Shown here: piece by piece, positions 7,959 to 17,024 of the stretch
How positions within the stretch are numbered: position 1 is the stretch's first letter
Layout: every line of letters starts with the position of its first letter
Notes under the pieces: model-generated
The model's input: only the letters and a program-made list of their open reading frames with translations
What the model was told of the DNA's origin: nothing
Database searches by the model: none
Assembly: GCA_947307415.1 (NCBI GenBank)
Contig: CAMZJA010000006.1
Location: 1-64,000 of the forward strand
Direction: 5' to 3'
Source of the DNA: an uncultured Bacteroidales bacterium
GTDB taxonomy: Bacteria > Bacteroidota > Bacteroidia > Bacteroidales > F082
Length of the DNA stretch: 64,000 bases
Position numbers and translations under genes: made by a program

Positions 7959-7978
7959 TCTGTGACTTCAAGTTTTTT
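7940..7978 (-). terminator. Palindromic terminator between the two C10 protease genes
   Basis: Arms ACTTGAAG/CTTCAAGT and CACA/TGTG, flanked by A and T runs, form a long stem with one mismatch. It terminates the gene 7996-10023. It is a sequence relative of 5420-5458. Confidence 0.8.
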
Positions 7979-7995
7979 CTTTACTATATACTCTT

Positions 7996-10023
7996 TTATC
8001 TTTTATCTATCTTTTCGGTCTTTACGCCATTGGCAGTCTCAACTCTAATCATATAAATTCCTTCTCCAAAACTGCTCAAATCAATGGTTGTATTTTCATT
8101 GGCAGTTGTCTCAAGAACTTTTTGGCCTAAAACATTCATCACACTGATGGTCATCACTCCATTGCCTTCTATGTTGAGAATTCCGTTTGTCGGGTTAGGG
8201 TAGAGGCGTGCGTTGTTTGTGCTGGCTTCTGAAACACCGATATGGCTCCCGCAGTCGTTGTTGTATGTGAGGAATATGCCGTCGCTATGCTCGCCTGAAG
8301 TGTACAAAACCTCGTCGTTATCGTTCTTGATGACGAAATGGCATTCGTAATCGGTGTCGTAGCCTTCGGTTGTGTGGAACCAGCCGTGGTTCCAAATGAA
8401 GTTGAGATTGCCTTTCAGAAGAGGCATCACAACTGTCTTCGTTGAGCCTTCTTCCATCGTCACCTTGGCGATGCGCTGTCCTTTCTCGTCTGTTACGCTG
8501 ATGCAAGCACCTTTCCAGCCGTCGCCTCCGTCATCGGTGAGTTCGAAAACTATGTCGCACTTATCGCCCACGAGAATCTGAGCGTAAGCTTTGCGGTTGA
8601 AACCGAATTCATTTTCAGCAATCACTGAATATTGGTAAAGCCCTTCTTCGAGATTTTCATCGACGAAATCCATTCTTGTGCCTTTACCAACTACTTGCGT
8701 GTGGTAAATCTCTTGTCCGTTACGATTAACATAGATGTCGAGTGGTGATGATAAAGGCTCGCCGTTGAGGTTGTGCTCTGGGTTTGTCCAGCTGATTGTA
8801 ACGCTTGTCATGTCTTCATTCTCAATCACTTCAAAATCGGTGATGTTTTCAGGACGTTGATAATAATCGTCGCCCTGTGGCTGAATGTGTCCGATGAATC
8901 CGTTCGAGTCGTTGAAGGCATATTTTGTGGTGTTGAGTGCTCCAATAGGGCACCATGCGTCGTCTTTGCCGCTCCAGCCCCAGTTGAAATGGAAGTAGTC
9001 GTTCTCGTCGTAGCCGTCACACACGAAAGCGTGACCGCCAGCGCCATTGTCGTCGGAACCGCTGTAATACAATGGCATTCCTTCATCAAGGCCGCCGTCT
9101 TTAAGCATCTGGGTCCATTGCTCGATGGTATAGAAATTGAATCCCCAGAAGCTGAGTGTTTCCATATCATCACAAGAATATTTGAAATAGTTGTTTAATG
9201 CGGTTACCACATCTTGTGAGTAGGCGCCGCTGCCGTGACCGCTGTACTGCATATCGACTGAGATGCCGCAATGGTGCAGGAACTGTGCGATGTAGAAATA
9301 ATCCTCCTCGGTGCTTAACGAGTCGATATCGTTAGGCATGAGCTCAAAATGATATTCTGTCTCGCCGAAGTTGGCGGTTTGCTGAGCATAGCCGCTTGGA
9401 TTATAGGTGTGTGTGCCCGTTCCTTGTGCCGGCCAGTTCCAATATTTCATCACCTGACCCATAGCTGTGGCGACACAGCCTGCATAAACACGGCCTCCGC
9501 TGCCTTCCTCGTCTTCAGGGCACTGGCTGTTGTAAGGCCAGTTCTGATTCCAGATGGTAGGGCAAAGAGGACCTACAACTGCGCGACTCTTTCTCTCCTT
9601 ATTAATATAGCCTGTCTCGGCTACCGATTGCCACTCGGCTGTGATGTCGTCGGTAGCTGCTATGTTGTGTTCTCTAATGTATTGAATTTCATGGCTGAAG
9701 GTGTTCAAAGTGAACTCAAAACCGTCAGCTACATCATTAGGATTGAAGCTTCCTGTTGTTGAATATGCCAAAACCGGTTTCACGCGGTCGTCGCCTGCCA
9801 CGATGACGAATCCATTGCCACCTTCAACGTTAAACACATAATAATCAACGGCATCGCGTGTCGCTGAAGTGTAAACAAGATTAAGCTGTATGTCGCCCTT
9901 GAGTGCTTTTGTGCTCAAAAAACGATTTCCTATCTGCTGGGCACGTTGTGCGTCAACAGGACCTGCAAACATTTTGCCAATGGTTAAAGCAAAAATTGCA
10001 ATGATTAATAGAGTTTTTTTCAT
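7996..10023 (-). CDS. Secreted C10-family cysteine protease with T9SS sorting domain, copy 2
   Basis: 675 residues, with the same architecture as copy 1: signal peptide (1-20), pro-region, catalytic Cys183 (AGCVATAMGQVM) and His331 (GGHAFVCDGY), Fn3-like module, beta-rich segment, and type A CTD ending with EKIDKR. Long identical protein stretches in the mature and Fn3 regions show recent tandem duplication. The differences concentrate in the 'GPLCPTIWNQNW' region and in the loop before the catalytic His (about 280-300), which could alter substrate choice. It shares a short intergenic region with the divergent subtilisin gene. Confidence 0.92.
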   Translation of the reverse strand: MKKTLLIIAIFALTIGKMFAGPVDAQRAQQIGNRFLSTKALKGDIQLNLVYTSATRDAVDYYVFNVEGGNGFVIVAGDDRVKPVLAYSTTGSFNPNDVADGFEFTLNTFSHEIQYIREHNIAATDDITAEWQSVAETGYINKERKSRAVVGPLCPTIWNQNWPYNSQCPEDEEGSGGRVYAGCVATAMGQVMKYWNWPAQGTGTHTYNPSGYAQQTANFGETEYHFELMPNDIDSLSTEEDYFYIAQFLHHCGISVDMQYSGHGSGAYSQDVVTALNNYFKYSCDDMETLSFWGFNFYTIEQWTQMLKDGGLDEGMPLYYSGSDDNGAGGHAFVCDGYDENDYFHFNWGWSGKDDAWCPIGALNTTKYAFNDSNGFIGHIQPQGDDYYQRPENITDFEVIENEDMTSVTISWTNPEHNLNGEPLSSPLDIYVNRNGQEIYHTQVVGKGTRMDFVDENLEEGLYQYSVIAENEFGFNRKAYAQILVGDKCDIVFELTDDGGDGWKGACISVTDEKGQRIAKVTMEEGSTKTVVMPLLKGNLNFIWNHGWFHTTEGYDTDYECHFVIKNDNDEVLYTSGEHSDGIFLTYNNDCGSHIGVSEASTNNARLYPNPTNGILNIEGNGVMTISVMNVLGQKVLETTANENTTIDLSSFGEGIYMIRVETANGVKTEKIDKR

Positions 10024-10059
10024 TTTATTTTAATTTAGTTGTTTTTACATAACTTTAAC

Positions 10060-10090
10060 TTGCAAAAGTAATTATTTTTTCGTATCTTTG
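10060..10090 (+). promoter_or_regulatory. Promoter of the subtilisin-like protease gene
   Basis: TTG at 10060-10062, a 20-nt spacer and TATCTTTG at 10083-10090. A minus-strand -7-like box TACTTTTG (10070-10063) for the divergent protease gene lies inside the spacer, so the two promoters overlap. Confidence 0.75.
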
Positions 10091-10110
10091 CATCATTAAA
10101 ATGATTAACT

Positions 10111-11799
10111 ATGAAAAAATATTTTTTGACGATATCCGCAATCTTTCTTTGTCTGATAGGTTTTTCGACCAATCCTGAAGGCAAAATCAAGATTAATATA
10201 ATAATGAAGATACAGTCGGATGCTACAGAACTGAGTCGCATGGCAAGTGCTTTCTCAACAAAAGCCGAGCGCCGTTTGTTTGTTGTGAACACGCTTAAAC
10301 GTCAGGCGGAAGAGTCACAAGCTGATTTGCTCGATTATCTTAATGAATTGGAAATCAATGGTGTAGTGGAGGAGATAAGGCCGTTGTGGATTGTCAATTC
10401 GGTAAGTTGTTATGCCGAGGAATCGTTGATGGATGAGATTTCGCGGCGCGATGATGTTCTGGCAGTTTATCAGGTTGAGGAATTTTCATTGCCTGAAGAT
10501 GAGAATATTTCGATTCCTGCCGAGCGGGGCGACGGTCGTGAGATAGCCGAAAACATACTGAAAGTCAACGCCGACCAGGTTTGGGAACTTGGCTACACTG
10601 GCGAAGATGTTTTGGTCGCGCTTATCGATACGGGGGTGAGACTTGATCATGCCGATTTGCAGGGACAATTTTGGGACGGCGGCGCCGAATATCCGAATCA
10701 CGGCTACGATTTTTACCAACATGACGACGACCCGTCGGATACTCACGGACATGGCACTCATGTGGCCGGAACCATTGTTGGTTCTGGCGCTTCGGGCACG
10801 CAGACTGGTGTGGCTCCAGGGGCGAAAATCATGGTGCTGAAGGTGTTTCATGGCGACGACAATCTTACAGAGCTGACGATGTGTGTCGAGGCGATGCAGT
10901 TCGCTGTTGAGCATGGCGCCGATGTAATGAATATGTCGCTCGGACAGCCTCTCCCTGATGCGAGCGTTAAGCTGATGATGCGTCAGGCTTGCGACAACAC
11001 CCTCGCCGCCGGAGTGGTGGCTTCGGTTTGTGCAGGCAACTCACGCCTGATTCAGATGCTTGCACCAGTACCTTATAATATATGGTCGCCTGGCGATTGT
11101 CCGCCGCCTCATCTTCATGAAGATCAGATGGTTAACGCTGGCGGCACAAGTTGCGTGATTTGTGTGGGCGCTGTCAATTTTAACGACGTTCTCGGCGATT
11201 TTTCGTCAGAAGGCCCATCGACATGGAGCGATGTGGCACAATATAACGACTATCCTTACTCTTCGGGAAGCGCTACAAATATTGGCCTCATTCGTCCTGA
11301 TGTTTGCGCACCAGGTGTTAATATCAAATCGCTGGATTTTAACACCACCAACGGTTATTGCCTGAAAAGCGGCACCTCAATGGCGACTCCTTGCGTAACT
11401 GGTACTATCGCCTTGATGCTGTCGAAAGACCATGAGCTGACGCCAGCGCAAATCGATGAGATCTTGGAACGAACCGCCATCCCGTTGTCAGCGCATAAAA
11501 GCAACGATTTCGGCTCAGGCAGAATCGATGCGTTGGCGGCTGTGAACGCCATCGGAAATGTTGGCATTGAAGAAAATGATGATAATTTTACCGTCTTTCC
11601 AAACCCGACCAACGGTATCATCAATGTCAACGCAAACGGCTTGAAAAATATCGTTGTTTTCAACACCCTCGGTCAAAAAGTCTACGAAACCGTTAAAAAT
11701 CAAATAGATTTGTCACAACTCGGCGCAGGTCTCTTCTTAATAAGGATCGAAACCGCACAAGGCGTAAGCATGCAGCGAATCATTAAGGATGTCTTTTGA
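10111..11799 (+). CDS. Secreted S8 (subtilisin) serine protease with T9SS sorting domain
   Basis: 562 residues. A hydrophobic signal peptide (about 1-20) is followed by an inhibitor-I9-like pro-region (about 25-125). The catalytic triad is clear: Asp173 in ALIDTGVRLDH, His214 in HGHGTHVAG and Ser423 in SGTSMATP, with oxyanion Asn310 in CAGNS. The last ~75 residues form a type A T9SS CTD (VFPNPTNGIINVN ... FNTLGQKVYE ... GLFLIRIE). It is divergent from the C10 protease pair and probably belongs to the same extracellular proteolytic set. Its final ~130 bases are almost identical to those of the next gene, including a terminator overlapping the stop codon. Confidence 0.92.
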   Translation: MKKYFLTISAIFLCLIGFSTNPEGKIKINIIMKIQSDATELSRMASAFSTKAERRLFVVNTLKRQAEESQADLLDYLNELEINGVVEEIRPLWIVNSVSCYAEESLMDEISRRDDVLAVYQVEEFSLPEDENISIPAERGDGREIAENILKVNADQVWELGYTGEDVLVALIDTGVRLDHADLQGQFWDGGAEYPNHGYDFYQHDDDPSDTHGHGTHVAGTIVGSGASGTQTGVAPGAKIMVLKVFHGDDNLTELTMCVEAMQFAVEHGADVMNMSLGQPLPDASVKLMMRQACDNTLAAGVVASVCAGNSRLIQMLAPVPYNIWSPGDCPPPHLHEDQMVNAGGTSCVICVGAVNFNDVLGDFSSEGPSTWSDVAQYNDYPYSSGSATNIGLIRPDVCAPGVNIKSLDFNTTNGYCLKSGTSMATPCVTGTIALMLSKDHELTPAQIDEILERTAIPLSAHKSNDFGSGRIDALAAVNAIGNVGIEENDDNFTVFPNPTNGIINVNANGLKNIVVFNTLGQKVYETVKNQIDLSQLGAGLFLIRIETAQGVSMQRIIKDVF

Positions 11800-11812
11800 C
11801 ATCCTTTTTTGT
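11785..11812 (+). terminator. Terminator overlapping the stop codon of the subtilisin gene
   Basis: AAGGATGTC (11785-11793) and GACATCCTT (11798-11806) enclose TTTT and run into T residues. The TGA stop (11797-11799) lies inside the hairpin, so the last codons encode its left arm. Confidence 0.85.
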
Positions 11813-11864
11813 TCGCTTCACGCTATGTTTTTTTTTGTATTTTTGCACGTTTTTTCTCAGTTCT

Positions 11865-11901
11865 GTCATTTCGACCGACCGAAAGAAGTGGAGAAATCTT
11901 C
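11865..11901. repeat. Dispersed repeat GTCATTTCGACCGA...GGAGAAATCT
   Basis: A copy of a short intergenic repeat with complementary ends ATTTC and GAAAT. Related copies lie at 21050, 23831 and 47973, with a reverse copy inside murL (58106). This copy has a small insertion (GACCGACCGAAAGAAG). Confidence 0.7.
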
Positions 11902-11935
11902 TGAATGAATAATAATAACTTTAAATTATAAAAAA

Positions 11936-14587
11936 ATGAGAAAACATCCTCTGCTATCTTTGATAGCCCTCTTAATCCTCGTTCCATTCGGAATGAAGGC
12001 TCAACAAGGCGTGCAAAACTACGTCTCCGCTTCAGGTTACGTCATTTTTAACGCGCCATTTTACAACACAGGCAGCGATGGCTATGCCTTCGACTTCGAA
12101 CAAGACTATGTGGAAGGCCGCTTGATTGATTGGACCACAATCGATGCCGACGGCGATTCATATAACTGGACACTTTCTCCAATAGGAGAGGGTTATGGCC
12201 ATAACGGATCCAACGGCGTTATGATGTCGTATTCCTACAGCAACTTCGCGGGAGCGCTCACCCCGAACAACTATTTGGTTTCACCAAAACTGACCATCAC
12301 GGCAAACAACCATTACGTGACGTTCTACGCCGCCGCTTTGGACGAGGCTTATCCATCCGACCACTTTGGATTGGCAGTCTCGACCACAGGAACCCAAGCG
12401 ACAGATTTCACCATGCTTCAGGAATGGACAATGACTGCGAAACAAGGCAATTGGTATGAATACACCGTCAATCTGAACGCTTACGTCGGTCAGGAGATTT
12501 ACATCGCCATTCGTCATTTCAACAGTCAGGACAACTTCTGCCTTTGTGTGGACGATGTTTTTGTAGGTCAGCAGGCTCACGACCCGTTGGTCAATTGCAG
12601 TATCGCCCTTGATGGAGCTACGGTAGCCAACAACGTTACAGGAACACAGTATCTGCTGAATACCAACGGTTTTGCAAACAATTCGTCACACAACACAACG
12701 ATTACCGCCACTTATCAATCGGGTGCCACTTTGACCAAGTCAACCGATTGGACTTTCCGCTCGGCCGACAACTTCCAGGGTTCGCCAACAGGACTTCACG
12801 CCAATAGCAACGGCAGCTCCGTCAACCTCAGCTGGACGCTCCCGATGATGAACTCGTCATATACAGTCGATGAAATTTTCTACGACTTCGCCGACAGCAC
12901 TTTCTCCGATCTCACACTTATCGATGCCAATCACGACGGATATAATTTCAGAATTTATCCTTATTATGGTGTCGGCAGTGGTAACTGTCTTAAATCAGAT
13001 TCATATATTGGCGGCGCTAATCCGCAATCACTGAATCCAGATAATTTCGTTGTTTTACCACGCCTGACAGCATCGGAACACACCATGTTTTCCTTTATGG
13101 CACATGATAGCGATATGCCTGGTGTAGCTCCAGATCCGGAACATTTTGGCGTAGCCGTTTCAACCTCTGGCAATACCAATCCTGCTGATTTCACAATGGT
13201 TCAGGAATGGAATAGTATAGGAACTTACACTGAATATACCGCTGATCTTTCAGCATATGCCGGACAACAGATTTATGTGGCAATCCGTCACTTTAACACC
13301 ACAGGCGAAACCTATTTTCTTATTGTCGATAATATCAAAATTACAGGTGTGGAAGCTGAAATCACTCGTCCGGCCAAGGGTGCTTTGGTTTATGCCAACG
13401 GTGAGCTTCTCGCTATGTTGAACCATGGTGAGACAAGCTTTACGCATAGTGTAAACCGTGCTAATATTGAGTATAGTATCCGTGTCATTCAGGAAGGAAG
13501 TAAAGCCGACGGCACTTACTTCGCTCTCGCGGCCCCACAATTTGCAAACGCTCAAGTCGACTGCGTTGCGCCTAAGAACCTTGCGGCAAACTACGACGGA
13601 AGTAGGGTTACACTCACATGGGAACGCGATATTTTCATCGATTTTGAAGACGACCCGCAGGGCTGGGCTCTCCTCGACGCTGACGGCGACGGCTACGCAT
13701 TCGGCATCTACATGGGCGGCGGCATGAACCCTGACGGCAGTGTAAACACCACCAACACCAACGCAAGCTTGAGCTCGTTCTCATACATCAACGGAATCGG
13801 CGACCTGAATCCTAACAACTACGCATTTATGCCTCTTGTGAAGATTTTGCCTAACGCTAGCATCGAATTCTATGCTTCAGGTTATGACCCGAACTATCCA
13901 AATGAACCGATAGCAGTCTCGGTGGCATCAGAAGATGGTTTAAATATTGCTGATGTTCAGTCGTTTGTAACATCTTATCCATATCAAAAATACTCTGCCG
14001 ATTTGTCGGCTTACGCCGGACAGCGAGTGTTCCTCGGATTCCATCATCAATCCGATGTTGGCGCATACGCAGTGGTTATAGATAATATCACTGTCACAAA
14101 CGCTGTTTGGGCTGGAACGGCAAGCGTTACCGACCATTATGAAATTTGCCGCTCTACAAATGGTTCAGATTATAGCGTTATAGGTTGGGCCGACGGCGAT
14201 GCTACATCATACGACGACAACGACATGCACGAACCTTTATATTATTATCAAGTGAGAGCTGTCAACACAATGCCTGGCGACGAGACTTGTCTGTCGGAGC
14301 CGGCAATGTCAGCTGACGGAATCCACAACTACGTCACAACAACCGTGACAGGTGTTGAAGAAATCGATGGCAATGTTTGCGTCTATCCGAACCCTACAAA
14401 AGGCGTCGTCAACATCGAAGTTGAAGGTCTTAAAGGCGTCATAGTGATGAACGCACTTGGTCAAATCGTTTTCGAAACCGTTGAAAATCAAATAGATTTG
14501 TCACAACTCGGCACTGGACTCTTCATTGTAAGAATCGAAACCGCACAAGGCGTAAGCATGCAGCGAATCATTAAGGATGTCTTTTGA
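11936..14587 (+). CDS. T9SS-secreted protein with three cleaved-adhesin (gingipain-type) domains
   Basis: 883 residues. A signal peptide (1-22, ending GMKAQ) is followed by three copies of a roughly 160-residue jelly-roll domain (about 50-215, 315-470, 615-770). The copies show repeated landmarks: DFE/DFAD at the start, a DADGDSYNW-type motif, LTPNNYLVSPKL, and YVGQEIYIAIRHF...VDDV. These are hallmarks of the cleaved-adhesin family found in Porphyromonas gingipains and haemagglutinins. Linkers between them look Fn3-like. A type A CTD closes the protein (CVYPNPTKGVVNIE...). No protease domain is present, so it is probably an adhesin or a binding partner of the neighbouring proteases. A -7 box TATTTTTG lies at 11838-11845. 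Confidence 0.85.
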   Translation: MRKHPLLSLIALLILVPFGMKAQQGVQNYVSASGYVIFNAPFYNTGSDGYAFDFEQDYVEGRLIDWTTIDADGDSYNWTLSPIGEGYGHNGSNGVMMSYSYSNFAGALTPNNYLVSPKLTITANNHYVTFYAAALDEAYPSDHFGLAVSTTGTQATDFTMLQEWTMTAKQGNWYEYTVNLNAYVGQEIYIAIRHFNSQDNFCLCVDDVFVGQQAHDPLVNCSIALDGATVANNVTGTQYLLNTNGFANNSSHNTTITATYQSGATLTKSTDWTFRSADNFQGSPTGLHANSNGSSVNLSWTLPMMNSSYTVDEIFYDFADSTFSDLTLIDANHDGYNFRIYPYYGVGSGNCLKSDSYIGGANPQSLNPDNFVVLPRLTASEHTMFSFMAHDSDMPGVAPDPEHFGVAVSTSGNTNPADFTMVQEWNSIGTYTEYTADLSAYAGQQIYVAIRHFNTTGETYFLIVDNIKITGVEAEITRPAKGALVYANGELLAMLNHGETSFTHSVNRANIEYSIRVIQEGSKADGTYFALAAPQFANAQVDCVAPKNLAANYDGSRVTLTWERDIFIDFEDDPQGWALLDADGDGYAFGIYMGGGMNPDGSVNTTNTNASLSSFSYINGIGDLNPNNYAFMPLVKILPNASIEFYASGYDPNYPNEPIAVSVASEDGLNIADVQSFVTSYPYQKYSADLSAYAGQRVFLGFHHQSDVGAYAVVIDNITVTNAVWAGTASVTDHYEICRSTNGSDYSVIGWADGDATSYDDNDMHEPLYYYQVRAVNTMPGDETCLSEPAMSADGIHNYVTTTVTGVEEIDGNVCVYPNPTKGVVNIEVEGLKGVIVMNALGQIVFETVENQIDLSQLGTGLFIVRIETAQGVSMQRIIKDVF

Positions 14588-14601
14588 CATCCTTTTTTTT
14601 G
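14573..14601 (+). terminator. Terminator overlapping the stop codon of the cleaved-adhesin gene
   Basis: The same hairpin as at 11785: AAGGATGTC (14573-14581), TTTT, GACATCCTT (14586-14594), then a T-run. The TGA stop at 14585-14587 lies within it. Confidence 0.85.
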
Positions 14602-14668
14602 TTCGCTTCGCGCCACATCGTCTCAGGTGCGGTGGCCCGTGCAGAAAAAAGTAAAAAAAATAAAAAAT

Positions 14669-14699
14669 TTTGTTTTTATGAAAATAATCCCTAATTTTG
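14669..14699 (+). promoter_or_regulatory. Promoter of the Nfn-like fusion gene
   Basis: TTTG at 14669-14672, a 19-nt spacer and TAATTTTG at 14692-14699, about 50 nt before the start codon. Confidence 0.75.
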
Positions 14700-14749
14700 T
14701 AGTTCGTTTTGAACACAATTTTAGGGATTTAATTTAAAATTTTTATATT

Positions 14750-17023
14750 ATGTATCTGATAGTCAATAAAAAAGAATTAGCACAGGACACTTTTATGATG
14801 GAAATCGAGGCGCCTCGTCTCTCGAGAGCGGCTCTCCCAGGTCAGTTCCTGATTATTAAAATGACAGAAAAAGCAGAGCGTATTCCTCTCACAATCAGCG
14901 ACAATGACCCGTGGAACGGCACTGTGACGATTGTTTTCAAGGCTATCGGAAAATCGACACACGAGATGGCAAATTACAACGTTGGCGACACTTTCCTCGA
15001 TGTTGTAGGTCCTCTCGGACGTCCTTCGGAGTTCATCCATATGTCGTACGAGGAGCGTAAGACAAAGAAATACGTGTTCATCGGCGGCGGCGTGGGTATC
15101 GCACCTATCTTCCCGCAGGTTAAGTGGTTGTATCACAACGGTGTCAAGGCCGACGTCATCATCGGCGCGCGTACTCACAGCCTCCTCGTCTACGAAGATG
15201 AGCTCTCTTCAATGTCAAATCTTTACGTCACTACCGACGACGGAACGTCAGAATATAAAGGTCTCGTTACCGAGATGCTGCAGCGTCTTGTCGACCAAGG
15301 CAACCATTACGATGAGATTATCGCCATAGGTCCGGTCATCATGATGAAGGTGGTGAGCGAGCTGGCTCAGAAACTCAATATCAAGTGCACAATCTCAATG
15401 AACGCCTTGATGGTCGACGGAACAGGTATGTGTGGTGCCTGTCGTATCAGCGTGGGCGGTCAAACCAAGTTTACATGCGTCGACGGTCCTGAATTCGACG
15501 GCGCTAAGGTCGACTTCGCTGAAGCTATGAAACGCCAGTCGATGTACAACAACGTGGTGGAGCACAAACAGCTCGAAAACGAAGAGAAAGCCGAAGGCCA
15601 TAAATGCCATGTCGGCGGCATCATCGACGAGCCTCGCGACAAGAAACATCGTGTTAAAATAACCGAGCAGGATCCGCTCGTGCGCGCTCATAACTTCGAC
15701 GAGGTGTGCCTAGGCTACACTGCCGAAGAAGCCATAGTGGAGGCTCAACGCTGCTTGAACTGTGGCCGTCCTCAGTGCGTCACAGGCTGTCCGGTCAATA
15801 TCAACATCCCTGGATTTGTTAAGAAGGTGGCGGAAGGCGACTTCCAGGCCGCTGCCGAGATCATCGACCAGGATTCAGCGTTGCCGGCAGTGTGCGGCCG
15901 TGTCTGTCCACAGGAGACACAGTGCGAAGGCAAGTGCGTGATGGGAGTGAAGTTCGAGCCTATCGCCATCGGAAAACTCGAGCGTTTCGTGGGCGACTGG
16001 TCACGTGAGAACAATATCAACCTTGCAAAGCCGGTCAAGAAAAACGGTAAGCGTGTGGCTGTCGTAGGCTCAGGTCCTTCAGGCCTCACATGCGCCAAGG
16101 AACTCCTCGTGCGCGGCTACGACGTCACAGTGTTCGAGGCGTTGCATGAGTTTGGTGGCGTGTTGGCTTACGGTATCCCGTCGTTCCGTCTGCCGAAAGA
16201 GACGGTCGTGCGCCACGAGGTCGAGAACGTGATGCGTCTCGGCGGCCATTTCTTCAAAGACGTGGTCATCGGCCGTACCGCTTCCATCGAGTCGTTGATG
16301 AAAGACGAGCACTTCGACGCTGTGTTCATCGGCTCAGGCGCTGGTCTTCCTAAGTTTATGAATATCAAGGGTGAAAACCTCTGCGGTGTCGTATCGGCAA
16401 ACGAGTTCCTCACAAGAAATAACCTCTTGTTCGCTTATAAGGAAGGTTACGAGACACCTAATTATATAGGTAAGAAGGTGGCTGTAGTCGGTGGCGGTAA
16501 CGTCGCTATGGACGCTGCCCGTACTGCCTTGCGTCTCGGCGCCGACGTGCACGTCGTGTATCGTCGTTCTGAGGCTGAGCTTCCGGCACGTGCCGAAGAG
16601 GTGCATCACGCCAAGGAAGAAGGCATCCAGTTCGATTTGCTCTGCAACCCTGTCGAGATCCTCGGCGACGAAAACGGCTGGGTCAACGGCATGAAGTGTA
16701 TCCGTATGGGCCTCGGCGAGCCAGACGCATCAGGTCGTCGTCGTCCTGTCGAGATCAAAGGCTCGGAGTTCGTACTCGATGTCGATATGGTCATCATGGC
16801 ACTCGGTACATCACCTAACCCGTTGATTTTCAGAACAACACCAGGCTTGAATGCCGACAAGCACGGCTGCATCCTCGCCAACGAGAACGGTCGCACAACA
16901 CGTAACGGCGTGTTCGCAGGCGGTGACGCTGTGAGCGGTGCTGCAACCGTCATCCTGGCCATGGGCGCAGGTAAAAAAGCCGCGAAAGCAATTGATGAAT
17001 ATCTTCACGATGAAATGATGTAA
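14750..17023 (+). CDS. Fused FNR-like / glutamate-synthase-small-subunit-like oxidoreductase (NfnA-NfnB type)
   Basis: 757 residues joining two proteins that are separate in many bacteria. Residues 1-~265 are a ferredoxin-NADP reductase-like FAD/NAD domain of the PyrK/NfnA class, with a [2Fe-2S] site at Cys228, Cys231 and Cys243. Residues ~300-757 resemble NfnB/GltD. They carry [4Fe-4S] cysteines in CLNCGRPQCVTGCP (from Cys335) and VCGRVCPQETQCEGKC, a first dinucleotide fold (VAVVGSGPSGL) and a second (VAVVGGGNVAMDAA). No glutamine amidotransferase gene lies nearby, which favours an NADH-dependent reduced ferredoxin:NADP oxidoreductase over glutamate synthase. It would complement the bifurcating hydrogenase. 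The gene has its own promoter and is followed after 1 nt by the MORN-protein gene. Confidence 0.85.
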   Translation: MYLIVNKKELAQDTFMMEIEAPRLSRAALPGQFLIIKMTEKAERIPLTISDNDPWNGTVTIVFKAIGKSTHEMANYNVGDTFLDVVGPLGRPSEFIHMSYEERKTKKYVFIGGGVGIAPIFPQVKWLYHNGVKADVIIGARTHSLLVYEDELSSMSNLYVTTDDGTSEYKGLVTEMLQRLVDQGNHYDEIIAIGPVIMMKVVSELAQKLNIKCTISMNALMVDGTGMCGACRISVGGQTKFTCVDGPEFDGAKVDFAEAMKRQSMYNNVVEHKQLENEEKAEGHKCHVGGIIDEPRDKKHRVKITEQDPLVRAHNFDEVCLGYTAEEAIVEAQRCLNCGRPQCVTGCPVNINIPGFVKKVAEGDFQAAAEIIDQDSALPAVCGRVCPQETQCEGKCVMGVKFEPIAIGKLERFVGDWSRENNINLAKPVKKNGKRVAVVGSGPSGLTCAKELLVRGYDVTVFEALHEFGGVLAYGIPSFRLPKETVVRHEVENVMRLGGHFFKDVVIGRTASIESLMKDEHFDAVFIGSGAGLPKFMNIKGENLCGVVSANEFLTRNNLLFAYKEGYETPNYIGKKVAVVGGGNVAMDAARTALRLGADVHVVYRRSEAELPARAEEVHHAKEEGIQFDLLCNPVEILGDENGWVNGMKCIRMGLGEPDASGRRRPVEIKGSEFVLDVDMVIMALGTSPNPLIFRTTPGLNADKHGCILANENGRTTRNGVFAGGDAVSGAATVILAMGAGKKAAKAIDEYLHDEMM

Positions 17024-17024
17024 G

